From positions 62,001 through 126,000 of the forward strand of contig AZLU01000026.1 of NCBI GenBank assembly GCA_002224055.1: a stretch of 64,000 nucleotides of DNA, read 5' to 3'. The stretch's first letter is position 1. The number at the start of each line of letters is the position of its first letter. Origin of the DNA: Pezizomycotina sp. ARF18. Lineage: Eukaryota; Ascomycota. Below, one piece after another: positions 1 to 13,277 of the stretch. The notes under the pieces were generated by a model that had not been told where the DNA came from, did no database searches, and worked only from the letters and a program-made list of their open reading frames with translations. The position numbers were made by a program, and so were the translations under genes.

Positions 1-1786
1 GCTGTTGATGATACTCCGAGGAGGTGTGTTCCACTTAACTCGTTTTTGTGTTTAACGAGGTTTTGTTATATTGGAAATGGCATGAGTAGAGAGAATCCGA
101 GATTTGGTTAATGCGGAGCTTTAGCTTACTTTATTCGTACGATCTAACCCTGTATTTTTTTCTCTTAAGCTGTAATTGTTGCTTTGGGAATTAATTGTAA
201 TTAATTGAGATAGAGGAATAATTAACAAAAATATAAAAAAAAGTTCCGTGTATAAGCGCGGAGTTCATCGAATGTATATGGTTCCATTTGTCCTTCGTGT
301 TGGGTTCGCGAAAAATTCGCGTTCCGTTACGTTTGGGAGAGATTATTGTGCGTATCCTGCGAAGTCGGTTGCAGTCGAAGAGGTTTCATATTCTACCAGA
401 GGGTTCCGAGGGGGGGAGAAGAGGGTCCTGTGAGGCTCTAAAGGAAAATAAACGAAAAAGCAGAGAGAATGTCGCAATTCTGCTGCACGGTTTATCAATG
501 AAAGATAAACCAATGGTATGTTTTTCGGAGAATTATTTTGCGATCTGTATGTATAGTTTCCTGTATATATGTGCTTGTTTTGAGGGATAAAAAGCCCTTT
601 GCCCCGATGTTCTTAATGGGGGGTTTTCGTTTGTTCGACTTGACACTTCGCGATACTCGTTTTTAGAGTGAGCTCGATTATTATTATTTATTTTATTTTT
701 ATCCCGAGTCGCAAAAACAAGGGCTTTTTTGTCTCGTCTCGGAGTCTTGGAAACCCTCAGCGATACCGTATTTGCATATCAATCAAGTTGTAACCGGAAA
801 AAGGTATCCATTTACCTTACAATTGACATTCGCACAACTGTTTAAAAAAAACAGAGCTCTGGAAAATAAAGCAACCATAACAAAAAAAATAAAAAAAAAA
901 AAAAAAAAGATTATCATCAACTCATTTCGCGGTTCCAGTTGGAAGATGATCTGGGATCATCCAGCGACCAGAGTTAGGATCAATCCCGACACATTTTTAC
1001 GCACAGTACCTGAAGTATAAAAAAAGGGTAACGGTAAAAGTTGTTCCCGGGTAAAAAAAAAACTGTTGCTGTTGTTATTGTTGCAATATAGCATCGTTTA
1101 AAGTCCCCTGTGTTCCCTGTCGTGTCGGCGCAGTATCCGTACCATAATCTAAAGCGCGCCGGGTATAATATTAAAAAAAAAAGAACAAAAAAAAAGTATT
1201 TCCCTCGATCCTCTGCCCCGCCCCGTTTTAAGCAAGTCAGGCTAGTCAATAATAATCCTTTGACAGGAAGGCGGATCGAAGGTTGGAGCGAAATTTTTTT
1301 TTTTTGGTTCGGGTTGCGGTTGTTAGTCTCCTATTCTTTTTTTTTCTTTTTTTTTTCCTATTCAGCCTTATTGTTTCGTTCGTGCCATGGGAACACAGAC
1401 CTGTCGTTTCTTGCGTCAGATTACAACTGCAACGCCAAAACTTCAAAGATCCAAAACGTGTTATCTTGAAAGACTTGCAAAAAGATAAATCAATTATCGT
1501 AAGCAAGTTGCAATTGAATAATATATAACATTGTATACCTGCTTGAAAGTGATTGTGTATTTGTCGTACTATTCCTGGGAGGAGCAGCGTTCCAGAAGGT
1601 CGTAAAAACCCCAAATTTGCCGAGCTTCAGAACAGCTTTTTTGGTCGTCAGCGTTTCAGAATTGGGACCAGCGAGATACGAAACCCGCGGCAACCCATAT
1701 CCTCGCAAAACAGCAGACCCTCTCTCTCTCTCTCTCTGCGCCTTCGTAACAGCTTATTTAATTCTGGTTCCATATTGGCAAAGAAA

Positions 1787-1787
1787 A

Positions 1788-1819
<32 letters not shown>

Positions 1820-1821
1820 AG
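1787..1821. repeat. (AAAG)n microsatellite
   Basis: Roughly eight tandem AAAG units, preceded about 60 bases upstream (near 1720-1738) by a short CT run. Seen directly in the sequence. Confidence 0.9.
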
Positions 1822-2098
1822 GAGTAATACGTATATTCGGCTTCCTTCCTTGAGGAAAATTGAATTCCAGCGAGAAGGAAGCAGAAGGTTTTGTTCTTAC
1901 CTCACAGACCTAGTCCCGGATAACAGGAATCATCCGTGAAAAAAGAAATACGAAGAGGAAAGAGCACGGGTTCCTTCTTCTTCTTCTTAGTACGCTTGTG
2001 TTTTTGTGGCTTTGCTTGTAAAGTGTGGGTGCATGGGGCCGTGGTAGAGAGATTGGTCGCAGTTGATGTCGTAAACTTCATTCCCTTGGAAATTTTTA

Positions 2099-2103
<5 letters not shown>

Positions 2104-2129
<26 letters not shown>
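2104..2129. repeat. Poly-A tract (26 nt)
   Basis: An uninterrupted A run. It is one of many long homopolymers in the intergenic DNA of this window and is not linked to any recognisable retroposed sequence. Confidence 0.9.
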
Positions 2130-2689
2130 TAGTCCTTGCCCGTTATTAGTGTCTATTAGCGTATTTAACAGATTCGTGATTTTTAATCTCCTTTTTTTTT
2201 TTAACAATCGTCAACGGAGTCGAAAGGGTATTCGTCTCGGCCGCGATATTCGAGCAGAACTACTTAATTAATAATTATAGTAATATCTTCGTTAAATTGA
2301 GTGGATAAAGGATCGTTATATCTGCAATCATCAAGCAAGTTATAGATCACCTACCACAGTAGTAGTACTGTACGGACCTCAATAGGCAAAAGGCTTAGCG
2401 TTAAAAGGAGCAATAAAGTACCAGGCGTAATATTATTACTTAAGTATATAGTAGGGGGTCCAAAAAAGCCTTTTAAGGGCAGGGTAAGAAAAAAGGGATC
2501 GAATCAGAATTGTGATACAAGAAAGTTACGATTCGGTATAGGTTAATTAGTAGTATTATCAGTAGTATTATTATTACCAGTAGTATTAGAGTGGTGGGAA
2601 AAAGAATTACTTAGTATATTACTGGTTACCCACTCGAATATTGCCCTTCCTTCCTCGCAAATTCTTCAAACACAGCAACTGACAACTTT

Positions 2690-3350
2690 TTTATTCAGGA
2701 GATCCTCCTCCTCTTCTTCTTCTTCCTTTCTTCTTCTACTTCTTCTTCTCCTCCTCCTCCTACCTTTCAACATCAAGTTCCTTTTTTTTTTTTTTTTTTT
2801 TCTTCCCCCTTCCACGATCACGACAAAGTATTATTTCTTTTTTTTCCTTTTCTTCTTCTCGGTTCCTGCTCTCCTTACGGGCGATCCTTTTGTTTTTCGA
2901 TTATTTATTATTTATTTATTTATTTTTTTTGGTGGCTGTTAACCTATTTTGCATATTTGCCCGCCCTTGATGCTTGCAGTTCTTCTGTGAACGAACCGCC
3001 GGCCTTTTCCCTTCCCTTCCCTTTTTTCCTTTTCCCTTTTTACATTCTACCTGTACATTTTCAACTTTTTTTATTTATTTTTATTTATTTATTTTTTTTT
3101 TTTATATAAAAAAAAAAAAAAAAAAAAAACCTCACAGGGCACGTTTTCGTACAAATTTCTGCTTTCTTTCCCCTCCTTGCCCTTGTATTCGGACGGCTCA
3201 CGGCTTTGAACTACTGTTTCGTTTCGTCGTATCCATTTTCTTTCTATAATTAAGGAGAATCTAGGGTTGCGTTTTTGAAAAGGGCTCGAATTCCAGGACG
3301 ATACGTGTATACCTTTTTTTTTTTTTTTTTTCCAACTCCTTTACCTCTCG
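2690..3350 (+). promoter_or_regulatory. Pyrimidine-rich tract upstream of spa2
   Basis: About 650 bases in which the plus strand is strongly enriched for C and T, including CTT/CTC triplet runs (2700-2770), T runs near 2782-2802 and 3315-3331, and a T-rich stretch that passes directly into an A run at 3108-3129. CT-rich tracts are common in promoters and leaders of highly expressed filamentous-fungal genes. The position 160-800 bases ahead of the spa2 start fits that, but no specific factor site can be named. Confidence 0.35.
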
Positions 3351-3508
3351 CTCCATCTCGATCCCCGCCTCTCGTTGATACCTTCACGATTCTTCAGCCG
3401 TTACATTCTCTTTGATTTAGAGAACTAAAATCTACCGCTCCGAGAGTTTTACCCTCTGTCCACAGTTGCGTAAAAAATAATCAACCAAATGGCGATGAGT
3501 ACGGATCT

Positions 3509-6500
3509 ATGAACAGGAACGGCCCCTTTCACCGATGTCCAGTCAGGAAGCGAATGTCAGGGATATCGAATACAAGAACCCCCCGGACGGTGTTTTATGC
3601 AGAGGTCTGGTTCCAGTCAGGGCATGAACGCTATGAACGGGTGAATGGGATTGATGGCGAACCCCTCCCCACCGTCCTCCATAGGACGGTCCTCACAGGG
3701 GAACGGCATGTACGACGAACTCACCAAGAGGCTCCACCGCATCCCGCGTCCCCAAGCCGCCTTTATTTCTGGCAGGAAGAGATACCGCACCGCAGGAGGA
3801 GGCAGAGTTTGCCGCACAGCACTCGGCCCTGAAGAAGCTTCTCGACCCAGCGTCTCCGGGACAAGAATTCGGCGAAAGCCAAGAAGGCGAGGGAGAAGCT
3901 ATTGCGGCTGACAAGGTGCAGTTTCAAGAGTTAAGTACAGATGTCTACGATGAGCTGCAGCGGAGGCAAGGTGCAGCGGGGATAGGTTAAGCAGTGCTAC
4001 AACGCTTACGACAAATACCGATGCCGCCGCAACGCCGTACTTGTTACCAAAGTCGATATATCACCCAAGAGGAATCAGCACGGCAAAAGCTTAGCACGCT
4101 GCCGACCATGCGTTTCAGGACCTGGCAACGACGTATTTTTCGAGCTGGAGCGGAGGTTATCCCCATTTTGCCGGGGAGAGTATTAGCCGAGGCCAGAGCC
4201 CCGCAGGTAGCGCCAACGGGAAAACCACAACCGCTACAATATTTGAAGAAAGAATGGCGGGCTAATGCGGGGATGAGTGTATGAACCCAATGCACTTGGG
4301 AGACCATTCCAAAAACGTTCCAGTCGAACACTGTTATCCCAAACAAGAGCACGATGGTCGAGGATACGGACGATGGTGGAGACGACGAGGACGACTACGA
4401 GACCTTCGGTTTAGAAGAGAGGTTGCGTGATCAATGGCGGTTCCAGGAAATAGCCGGCTCTGTGAACACCAATGGCGATGGTCGGGATAGCATGGCAAGC
4501 TCGGTCAGCAACTACACACGCAATGATGTAAGAAAACTTCCCCAACACGGTTTTATTATGTAGAAACTAACTCGCTTTTTTTCCCTCTCTAGACGGACAA
4601 GAAATCATTGCAGACTATCAATCTCAAGTTGCTTCTCTTCAGCAGAATCGAAAGGCTAGAAAGCTTAGTACAGCAGAAAGATAAAGACATGCAGAATTTC
4701 CGCAATAGTGAATCTCAGTGGAAAGACGAAGAAGCGCGACTGAAGCGCCAGCTTGAAGAGAGCAAAAATGTTTGTGCCTCCGGATCTACTTGTTTATTAA
4801 ATCTCTAGGAGAAGCTAACTTGAACTTCGTATTTTCCAGGCTGCTCGAATAATCAAAGTTCTATGGAGAAGGAATTTGCCGATCTCAAGCTCGAGCTGGA
4901 TGAGAAGCTTGCGGATGCCCAGAATCTAAACCTTACGATGCAAGACGAGCTGACGAGGCTGAGGCTGAAAAGGAGGATGCCGAACGGAACCGAAACGTTA
5001 CGCGAAACGGCGGGGGCGACGGCGGCCAGTGGCAGAGCATGTATAACGAGCTGCAGCAGAAGTACGAGAACCTCCAAGAGGAGATGCGGGAACAGCAAGA
5101 AATCACCGACGAAGTGCGCAGCCAGGCGACCGCTTTCTTGCAGGAGATGAAGGGAATGTCGCAGTCGAGTAGCCAGACGTTCGAACAGCAGGAGAAACAC
5201 CAGGCTCAAATCAGCAAGCTGCAGGAAGAGATCAAGGATGGAAGACCCGCTACACCAAGGTCCGGACTCAGCTTAGGGCGATGAAGTCCGCTTCCATTGG
5301 TCTGCAGGAATGCCAGCTATGTCCTTGTCGAAGGACAACTCTTTCAACGACCCAGACGCAAGGTCAACGACATCCTCGTTACGCGGTTCCAGGTCATCAT
5401 CGACGAACTCTTGCGGACTGCTAGGCAGGATCCTAAGAAGACGGTGGACCTTATGCAAGGCGTAGTCGTGGCGACCAAGAAATAACGAACTGTATCGACG
5501 ACAAGGAGGCTGACCAGAAGGTCTCCAAACTAAAAGAAAGGGTTTCCGCAACGGCTAACAACTTGGTGACAGCTATCAGGAATCACTCTATGGCTGAAGG
5601 CTTTCGCCTGTTTCCATTTTGGATGCTGCTGCGTCGCACTTGAATGCCGCCATCGTAGAATTCTTACGTATTATAAAATTAAACCTACTCCCGCGGGAAG
5701 AGTTGGAAATAGGTAATATCCCTGAGGAGACGAAGAAGCCGAGGACTCTCCTGGAGGAAGTCTATCCAATTATGAAATGATGAAGCCTAAGAAATCCTTC
5801 CAGAACCTAAATGGACGAGTCCCGCAATTACTTCGAGAACTAGTGGGGATTCGTCTACAGCTCCTCGTCCAGAAATCGTCGAGATACTCCGCAATGAATA
5901 GGAATTCGCCTAGGATGGGTGGTGGGAACTGGGGTGCGAAGCGTGAAAAGAACCTCTCGAGCGGTAATCCTTTGGGCATTGATCGTGCTCCTGCATTCGT
6001 ATCAGAACAAACCAGCCCAACGTGGAGGAACTTAAGTCGGTCCCGAGCTATTAAAAGGTATAATTTTAGAAATTGACATGTGCTAATTCTTGGTAATCGC
6101 GTCCTTCCAGATGTTTCTTAATCACGCAGACGAACGTGTCATTGAGTGCATCCAAAGGCTCTCACGAGATTCGCTCGGGTGAATCGAACACCTCCGAACT
6201 CCGGGACACATCGACGATATGCCCACGTCGTGGGTAAGGTCATTCAGTCGACAGAGACCTCCATGAGCCAGACCGGCAACACATGCTCCGGGAGAGGGCG
6301 AATTGATTGTCAAGAGTCTTAGCGACTGCAGAATAACATGCTCAAGATGAAGGATGAGCAACCCGAGAACACCGCACGCGCCGAGAAGATTTCAATTTCA
6401 AGGCTTGCTGGCCACTGTTTCGCTATGGCCAAGGAGACTAAGGTATGTTTAAAAAGCAACAGCTCCACCTCATTTGTACGTGTTTTATTTTAAGACATTG

Positions 6501-6762
6501 TGGGGGTTTGCTTGTGCCTGCAGTTCATTCCGGCCACCCCCGCTCTTTGATATATTGTGGAGCTGTGGCTAACGTTTTAAACTTTCCTTTCCCGAATTAC
6601 AGAGTTAGTTACGATCGTCGAAGGTTAGTCTTCATCTCCACCCCAAATTTAAGTCCTTGATTTTCAGTTTCAGTAGTCGTATCTATGGAATCAAGTTACT
6701 AAAAGTGTCCCCGTGCAGATATTTCGAATGAGGAACGAGGAGATGACGGCGACCTACGTTGA
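3509..6762 (+). CDS. spa2: SPA2-type polarisome scaffold protein
   Basis: Spa2 scaffolds the polarisome at the hyphal tip, tying formin and MAP-kinase modules to polarised growth. The start is ATG 3509 (MNRNGP, then LSP after one frame break), similar to Aspergillus SpaA. The two SPA2 homology repeats are visible at about 3885-3960 (VQFQELSTDVYDELQRRQ) and 4080-4160 (RQKLSTLPTMRF, then FFELERR). A stretch with VEDTDDGGDDED follows, then heptad-rich coiled coil at about 4620-5250. The conserved C-terminal domain includes VSATANNLVTAIRNH near 5540-5585 and AMAKETK near 6425. Introns are at 4528-4592, 4770-4839, 6443-6602 and 6624-6718, the last pair enclosing a 21-nt exon. The end DDGDLR-stop at 6760-6762 suits SpaA's acidic tail. 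This is the most broken gene of the window, with an estimated ten or more single-base frame breaks between conserved blocks. Confidence 0.85.
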
Positions 6763-9700
6763 ACGGAGGACTTTTTGTCTCTATAGTTTTGTCCTTTACG
6801 TCATTTACTATACGTATTTCGTGTTTTCTTTTTTTGGCTTTCATGAGCGTTGAAACGAAAAAAGCATTTCATTTCAATCTTTTTTTTTTTTTTTTTTTTT
6901 GTTTCTGTTCTTTTTCGATGCATATACTTCATTTTATTTTATTTCCCACCCGTTTCTTTCATTCCCTTTTGTTACTGTTTTGCTTAGCGTCGAAGACACG
7001 TTGCATACTATTACTACCTACCCATACTACCTTACCTACTACTTAATGTTTGTCCCTGAAGGTGCATATGCGAGGATACCAGCATCATGTCATAGCTTTC
7101 ATACTACCTTATACCCCAAATATTTTCTTCAAGTGTTTTGTTAGTAGTTATACTCTAATTTTCACGATGTATTATTTCATATACGTCTGCTTTTGTACTG
7201 ATAATGCCTACCAGTAGCCATTCGTTTCTTTTTCTTTATTATAACTTATCATCATGTTCCTTGCGACAGTAGGTATCCTCTCAATTATATGTATTGTTTT
7301 TGAATAATCAAATCGCGTAGATGAATGTTTTGCTTTGCATCATGTGGACCCAAAGATAGTTTTTCCCGCGGGTGATAATGATAAACGCGACTGTCTTTCC
7401 GTGAGCGTGTTCTTATTTCTAGTCGCTATAAACCTTCGGACATGTCCACTGGCCTCCCCTCAGGAACGATCTTTAATTCTTATACGTCAGATATATTACA
7501 GCGCTTCTAAACATTCGCAATATATCTCGTATCATGACAAAAAAATACCTAAAGGAGCTATGCCAGCTACACGGAATCCCTAAACCGTTTTCAGTTTTTC
7601 CGAAGAAACAATATTATAAATTCTGTTGAAGGCAATAATAGTTTACTATCTCGATTGTTTTTGCCGTCATAACGCTTTAATACTTTGGTTTTGGTTTGAG
7701 TAAATTCCCACTTCGAATCGCCGTTTCTCATTTGTATTTATCTCACGGAATAATTTTATATTTATTATACGGACTTTTAAATCCCGAAATGAGTGTTTAC
7801 ATCTCGCCGAAGCGTATGTATGCAATGTATATCTTATAACTGCCGGTATAAAAACTGCGAAAAAACAGAGCTGATCTTTTTTTACGAATGTTTCCGTGGT
7901 TGTAATTGATGGCTGACGTCCGAATTGTTTTGGGGTTTATCTCCCCCCCCAAGTTCTGAAACAAGCGGAGCCGGCCGATGCATATGACAGCCTACAAACA
8001 CATCGAAACGAGTGGTGGAAAAGTTGGGGTAAAGTATTGTTTTTTCGGAGTATTTATAAGAAACTAAACTTATTCTTTCCGTAAAACGGTAGAAAGGTAC
8101 CCAGGTAAGTATGCAGCAGCGGTACATCGATGTCCCTGAATAAAAAACACAACGTGAATGTAGATCTGATGTTGGTAGTATGCTGTCCAGCTGATGTAGT
8201 TTTTATTCGCGGACGGCAGAGGATTATTGCAACTATCTTTGCTCTGCTCCGTGTCGGATATTGCAAATATTCAAAATAGCCAAGAGTAGGGACGGTAGGA
8301 TTGCTATAGATATTTCACAACGGAATACTTACTAGCCCGCTCTCAGCAAACAAATTTATATATATCGATATTGATAATGAATACATCTAAAATGTATATT
8401 TCCTGTATATTCCTACAAACATTCATAAGTTGTTGGTAAAATACAAGTAATAAGCATCGCGTCTTTGCCATTTATATATATGTACATTACACAGAAATAC
8501 GTGCATTTTGCAAATTCCGACGTCCTGGCTCATGGGGGATATTCGATCCGATGAGAAAAAACGAAAAAAAAAAAAAAATTTTATCTCTTCGATATATTAA
8601 AACTTTGTCCACTTGCGCCAGTCTATATCAAATCCCCACCGCAGAAAAGCCACCGAAAAGAAAGACTATACGACTTTTTCGTAAAATTTGCCCCACACAC
8701 CACCACCGTAAAGACCCACTATTGCCGCTTAGTAGAAAATCGATTGGATGAAAAAGTCGAAAAAGATTACCAGTCCCGAAGTGTGGACTTGCAATTGAAT
8801 AACTGCCGAGGAGAATGATAAAAAGGGACCTGCGGTTGAATTTGCACGAAAGGTAAAGAAAGGAGGGTGTCGAGAAAACCGTAGAGGAAGAATCCAGACT
8901 AATCTTCGCTACCATAAGTTATTGATGGGCGGGCTTCTGCGCTTTCTCTCTCTTTTGCCTCCATGTCGTGGTGGTATTGTTCGGTATCTGCGGGGAACGA
9001 TCAAAAAAAGAAGGATATTTTATTAAAAATTCCACGGTAGCGCGCGACGTCGGCTCCTATAACTTGAGAGAAATGAAATTGTCGGGCAAGCGTTATCTAT
9101 CAGTCCTTTATCTCTCGTCATACTGTTCATTTGTAGTGATTATTGACCTTCTATCGTGAGAAATGCGCGAAATACTTATCTCGACAATACCTGCTGGAGA
9201 AGAAAGAAATGCTTTACCATTCTCGGCGGCGTGATCCAAGAAGATTGAAATCCCGGGAATGAGATAAACTATCCAAGACTAAACGGCTAGAACCCTTTCC
9301 TCGAAAGCACAGCCGACAGGGCTGTCCTCATTTTGGCTGAATTTAGGGTCTACCGTGGACTTTGTTAGCTGAAAGCCCACCGTAGTTGTTCTATTCCAAA
9401 GTTTCTCGATTTATCCCAGGAAAAGGTTGCGCGACTATCATGAAAGCCTACCATGTTGATGTCAATATCAAGTGTTTCGTCAGTGATACAAGCTCCATTC
9501 CGGCTTCTAAGTGGCGAACCTATAAAAAGTGCACACAAGAGCAGCGATATATTCACAGCAAGTTCCAGGTGGACTGTAGCAAAATTCAAAGGATTAGCGA
9601 AACGATGCAACTGGGAGTATAGTCAGGCATCTCGACAACTAGAGGCGAATTTTTCTAGCCCGACGCTCTCCTGGAAGCCATTGTTATCTGTCAATTCTGC

Positions 9701-12628
9701 CCTACTATTTTATATCGGGGAAGGGAAAACTAGGCAGCCAACCTTTCTCTTCTGCCGAAGAAAGCAAAATCGCACACTTCATTTTTTTGGAAAGAAATCT
9801 AAAAGAAACGTACTCTCATAAACGAAGAGCAGAGAAACTTGGAATGGTTACAGTGTTTTCCTTTCGTCTCGGCATGCAAGCAATACACTTACCTTGGGAA
9901 ACTTTGTGCCTGGCGCGATCTTGCATTTTCCTTGTGCAGTCCTTGCATCCAAAGCATTGCTTGGTTGCTCACTTTCCACGAGCACAAACGGAAGGTAATA
10001 CTCCCGGTTTCTTTTTCCTATAGGAATACAACCTCCACCCTTTTTTTCAAAAAAGGTATACGGAGTACGTACCGCGGTCACCCAATCGGACTGCCGATCA
10101 AGAAGCGATCGGCTGTCTTGCATCCTTCTAGCGTGTTGAACGGAAGAAGGTCATGAAAAGTCCTGGGATTACTCTTTGGAGTAAAAAAATAAAAGGCAAC
10201 GGATGATATTACATCGCTATCATTGTTGATACGTGAGTTTCGTCGGTCGCTCCCGATATTTGCGTATCGAAGAGTTTAGCCAAAAAAGAAACAAACTAAA
10301 TGGAGGTGGCCGGAAACACAGGGGTCGAAAAAAGTTGAGTGGGGGAAAGCCACTTCGTCCACTCGTCTTTCTCGTCTGCTCCTTCGTGTTCCTTTTTCTG
10401 TTGTGCATCCCCAGCCGGAATCGAAATCCTAGTGCATATGTATCTCTGGGCGGTTCCCCACGCTCTCGCGCACATGAGATGCGCCTTCTGCTGGTCACTC
10501 ATCGAGCGAGCGAAAAAGAAGGGGGGTTTGAAATCTTTGGTAGCTAAACTATAATTTCTGCCAAGATCATACTCTTCAAACGTTGGAGACAGAGACCCTT
10601 GGAGTTTGCGTTGTTCAGGTAGTCCAGGGACATCCAAAACCAAGTATTAGGATGATACTTATATATTTCTTTGGTTGCTTTTTCTCTCCCAATTCCCATG
10701 CGTTGGGAAGGTCGATGCTTTAAGCTTCCTCTTATCTCTTCATTTCTTCCGGACGAGAAAACCTGCCGGTCTGAAATGAGTTTCTGCGCTCTTATATGAA
10801 GTATTTTAGATCATTTCGAAGGAACCTGTCTGTGAGAGAAATCGAGTCAATATATTTCCCAACAGAAAGGGTCCATTGCAAAACGCGTAATAGCAATGCC
10901 TGGGGAAGAAGAAACAAAAATGAGCCGCAGATATCTTCAAGAGCGAGAACTCGCCTGGGCAAGAAGACAAGAGATTAGAGGCATTAGACGGAGAAAAAAC
11001 GCACTCGAGAAGAAATGTATTGCTTTTTTCTCCTTATGCATGCAAGTTTTCTTTCTGACAACCGCTTCCACCACGCTTCTTCTCCTCTTTCTCGGTGTCT
11101 TTTCTCATTAGCGTTTTTTTTTTTTTTTTTTTCCCTTTCGGTTTTTAATATCCTTTTGCTTCTTTCCCTTAACACACACCACTTCTCTGCTGCTGTCTGT
11201 CGCCGTTCTCAATGCTCCATTGCCTTAATGGAAGAACTAAGAGATCCTGCGCTATAAGAGGCGTTCAGTAATAAGGTCGCGCGGGGTCTTTCGAGATGTG
11301 GATCTCCTGGCTGAATATATTTTCTTCTATATTTTCTTTTTCTAACAGAGACTTACGGTAGTGAGGCAAGAAAGAAAATCGCAGAAAAAAGAAAAATAAT
11401 CAAGAGGCGAGAATAAAATAAAAATAAAATAAATAATAATAAAATAAAAAAATTTTTTTCCCCTTCTCATAGATAAATTATTTTCAAGATAAGAAGACGC
11501 ACCCGCAAGCACGCTATTCGGATCTCGCAAACAAAATTTTACAAATAAAAGAAAAGAAAAAGAAATACTATTATATTCATTACTTATATTATTTACCAAA
11601 GTATATACTATTATACATCTATTTCATTATATATATATATATATATATATCCCCTCTCCCCCACCTCTAAACCAATCCTCAAAGCATACCTGTTCTAGCA
11701 AGAAGGCATATACACGAGAACATACAGTATAGTGAGGGTAGGAGTCAGTTAAGGATATCCACAGTCGGCAGAGAGGTCATTCAAGCAGCTTCAAAAGATT
11801 CCAGAAAGGATACCAAGAGAATTGACAATTCACTAGCAAGAAGGTACTTTGTTCATACTAACTAACCATTCCCTAGCTTCTTTGCTCCTCATCACCCTAG
11901 CGCGTGTGCGCCTGTGTTGCAGACAGCTCCTGCTACTACCCACTTCTCACTTGAACTCCCCATATTGTCCTTCTTCAACGATTCTTCCTCTTTTTATCAC
12001 ATTCTGCAAACAAGGAAGGACATATTTCTCTCTTAAAGACTATCCAATTCCATTTTTCTTTCCTGCTTCGTCATGTTTCTTACAAGTTTAGCTTTTTCGC
12101 CTCCCTCTCCACTGTCCCTACTAGTTCTAAATATTCCTTCCTCGGCCCTATAGAAAGCACGGGTTGAAAAATCCTTATTCCCTGGAAGAGAGGTGAGATT
12201 TAAAAGAAAGAAACAAGCATAAATTATAAATATTACTGTCATTACAAGGGGAAGGAACGAGGGTCTTTCGAGGCGAAATCAAAGCTTGGGGGCTTTTTTT
12301 TAAGGCTCCTGCTTAAATTCGTTACTCGAAACGAGGTTCCTTCCTCCGGCCCCAGAAAGAATAATAATCCGTTCCGGCAGCCAGTTTCTGACCGAGAACA
12401 GAAAAGATAACGCTTACAAAATCAAAATAATCTTCTATAGTTCTTTTTACTTGTTCGTATTTTTGAAAGATATATATCGGCCTTACTTCTAAACGAATAC
12501 TAACTCTTCTCTCTAATATTCTTCAGATTTTCACTTTGTTTCGGTTGTCAATCTAATTGGTCGAGATCGGAGCAGCTCGTTAAAACTGCAACATCACAAA
12601 TTCAATTTCCACAAGGCGGTCAAACAAA
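6763..12628. other. Intergenic, no gene recognised
   Basis: About 5.9 kb between spa2 and the permease. The first several hundred bases are probably the spa2 3' UTR. Open frames of 60-120 codons exist around 9.4-10.6 kb but show no known motif, no convincing splice structure and overlap one another on both strands. T runs occur at 6880-6900 and 11115-11132. I see nothing I can call a gene. Confidence 0.4.
11629..11650. repeat. (AT)n microsatellite
   Basis: Eleven AT dinucleotide units in an A/T-rich stretch. Seen directly. Confidence 0.9.
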
Positions 12629-13226
12629 ATGTCTGCTTCACCTACCGACGATATTGAGAAGAAGGGAGGGATGGTCGATGATTCCCATGTGGTGCCGGGG
12701 GAATCCTTTGAAATTGGCGATTCTGCGTATGCCAAATTGCAAAGGTGGGCTGGAAAGCTCTCCATCGAGCAGCGTGGTATCGAGAGGGTGCGTTTGTTAT
12801 TTCCTCCACCTTCACTCACCCATCCACGCGATTTATGTGCTACAGGTCTTGTGAAACTGTTTTATTTTGCCCCTCGTGCTCACACTTCAACTACCACAGG
12901 TCCCGAGAGCGAAAAGACGGAAAGGTCTTATGTCAATGTTGGCACAATGGTATGACAAACCGGAAACTTCCTACTTGCTACCCTCCAGATACGACACTCT
13001 AAGAAAGACATGAACGAGGCATTCTGCTGTGCTCCCCGTTCGAACAGCTCACTGAGGACGACGGAATGGGAATACCTAAAAAATACAAAGTCTTGGAATG
13101 CTTGTGTAGGTTCTTGAACGGTTTCGGCTGACGATTGTGGGCTTGTAGTGGCTTGCGGCAAACCTCGTTATATCATCTTTTGCCATTGGAACGCTGGCGG
13201 TCTCAGTTTTCCAGATCGGAGTAAGT

Positions 13227-13277
<51 letters not shown>

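Larger units (their letters stand above)
1..3508. other. Gene-free 5' flank, simple-sequence rich
   Basis: No reading frame here resembles a protein. Short open frames exist but they run through poly-A, poly-T and AAAG tracts and look like noise. The right half (about 2690-3350) is pyrimidine-rich on the plus strand and lies just upstream of spa2, so it probably holds that gene's promoter and 5' leader. That role is inferred from position only. Confidence 0.5.
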
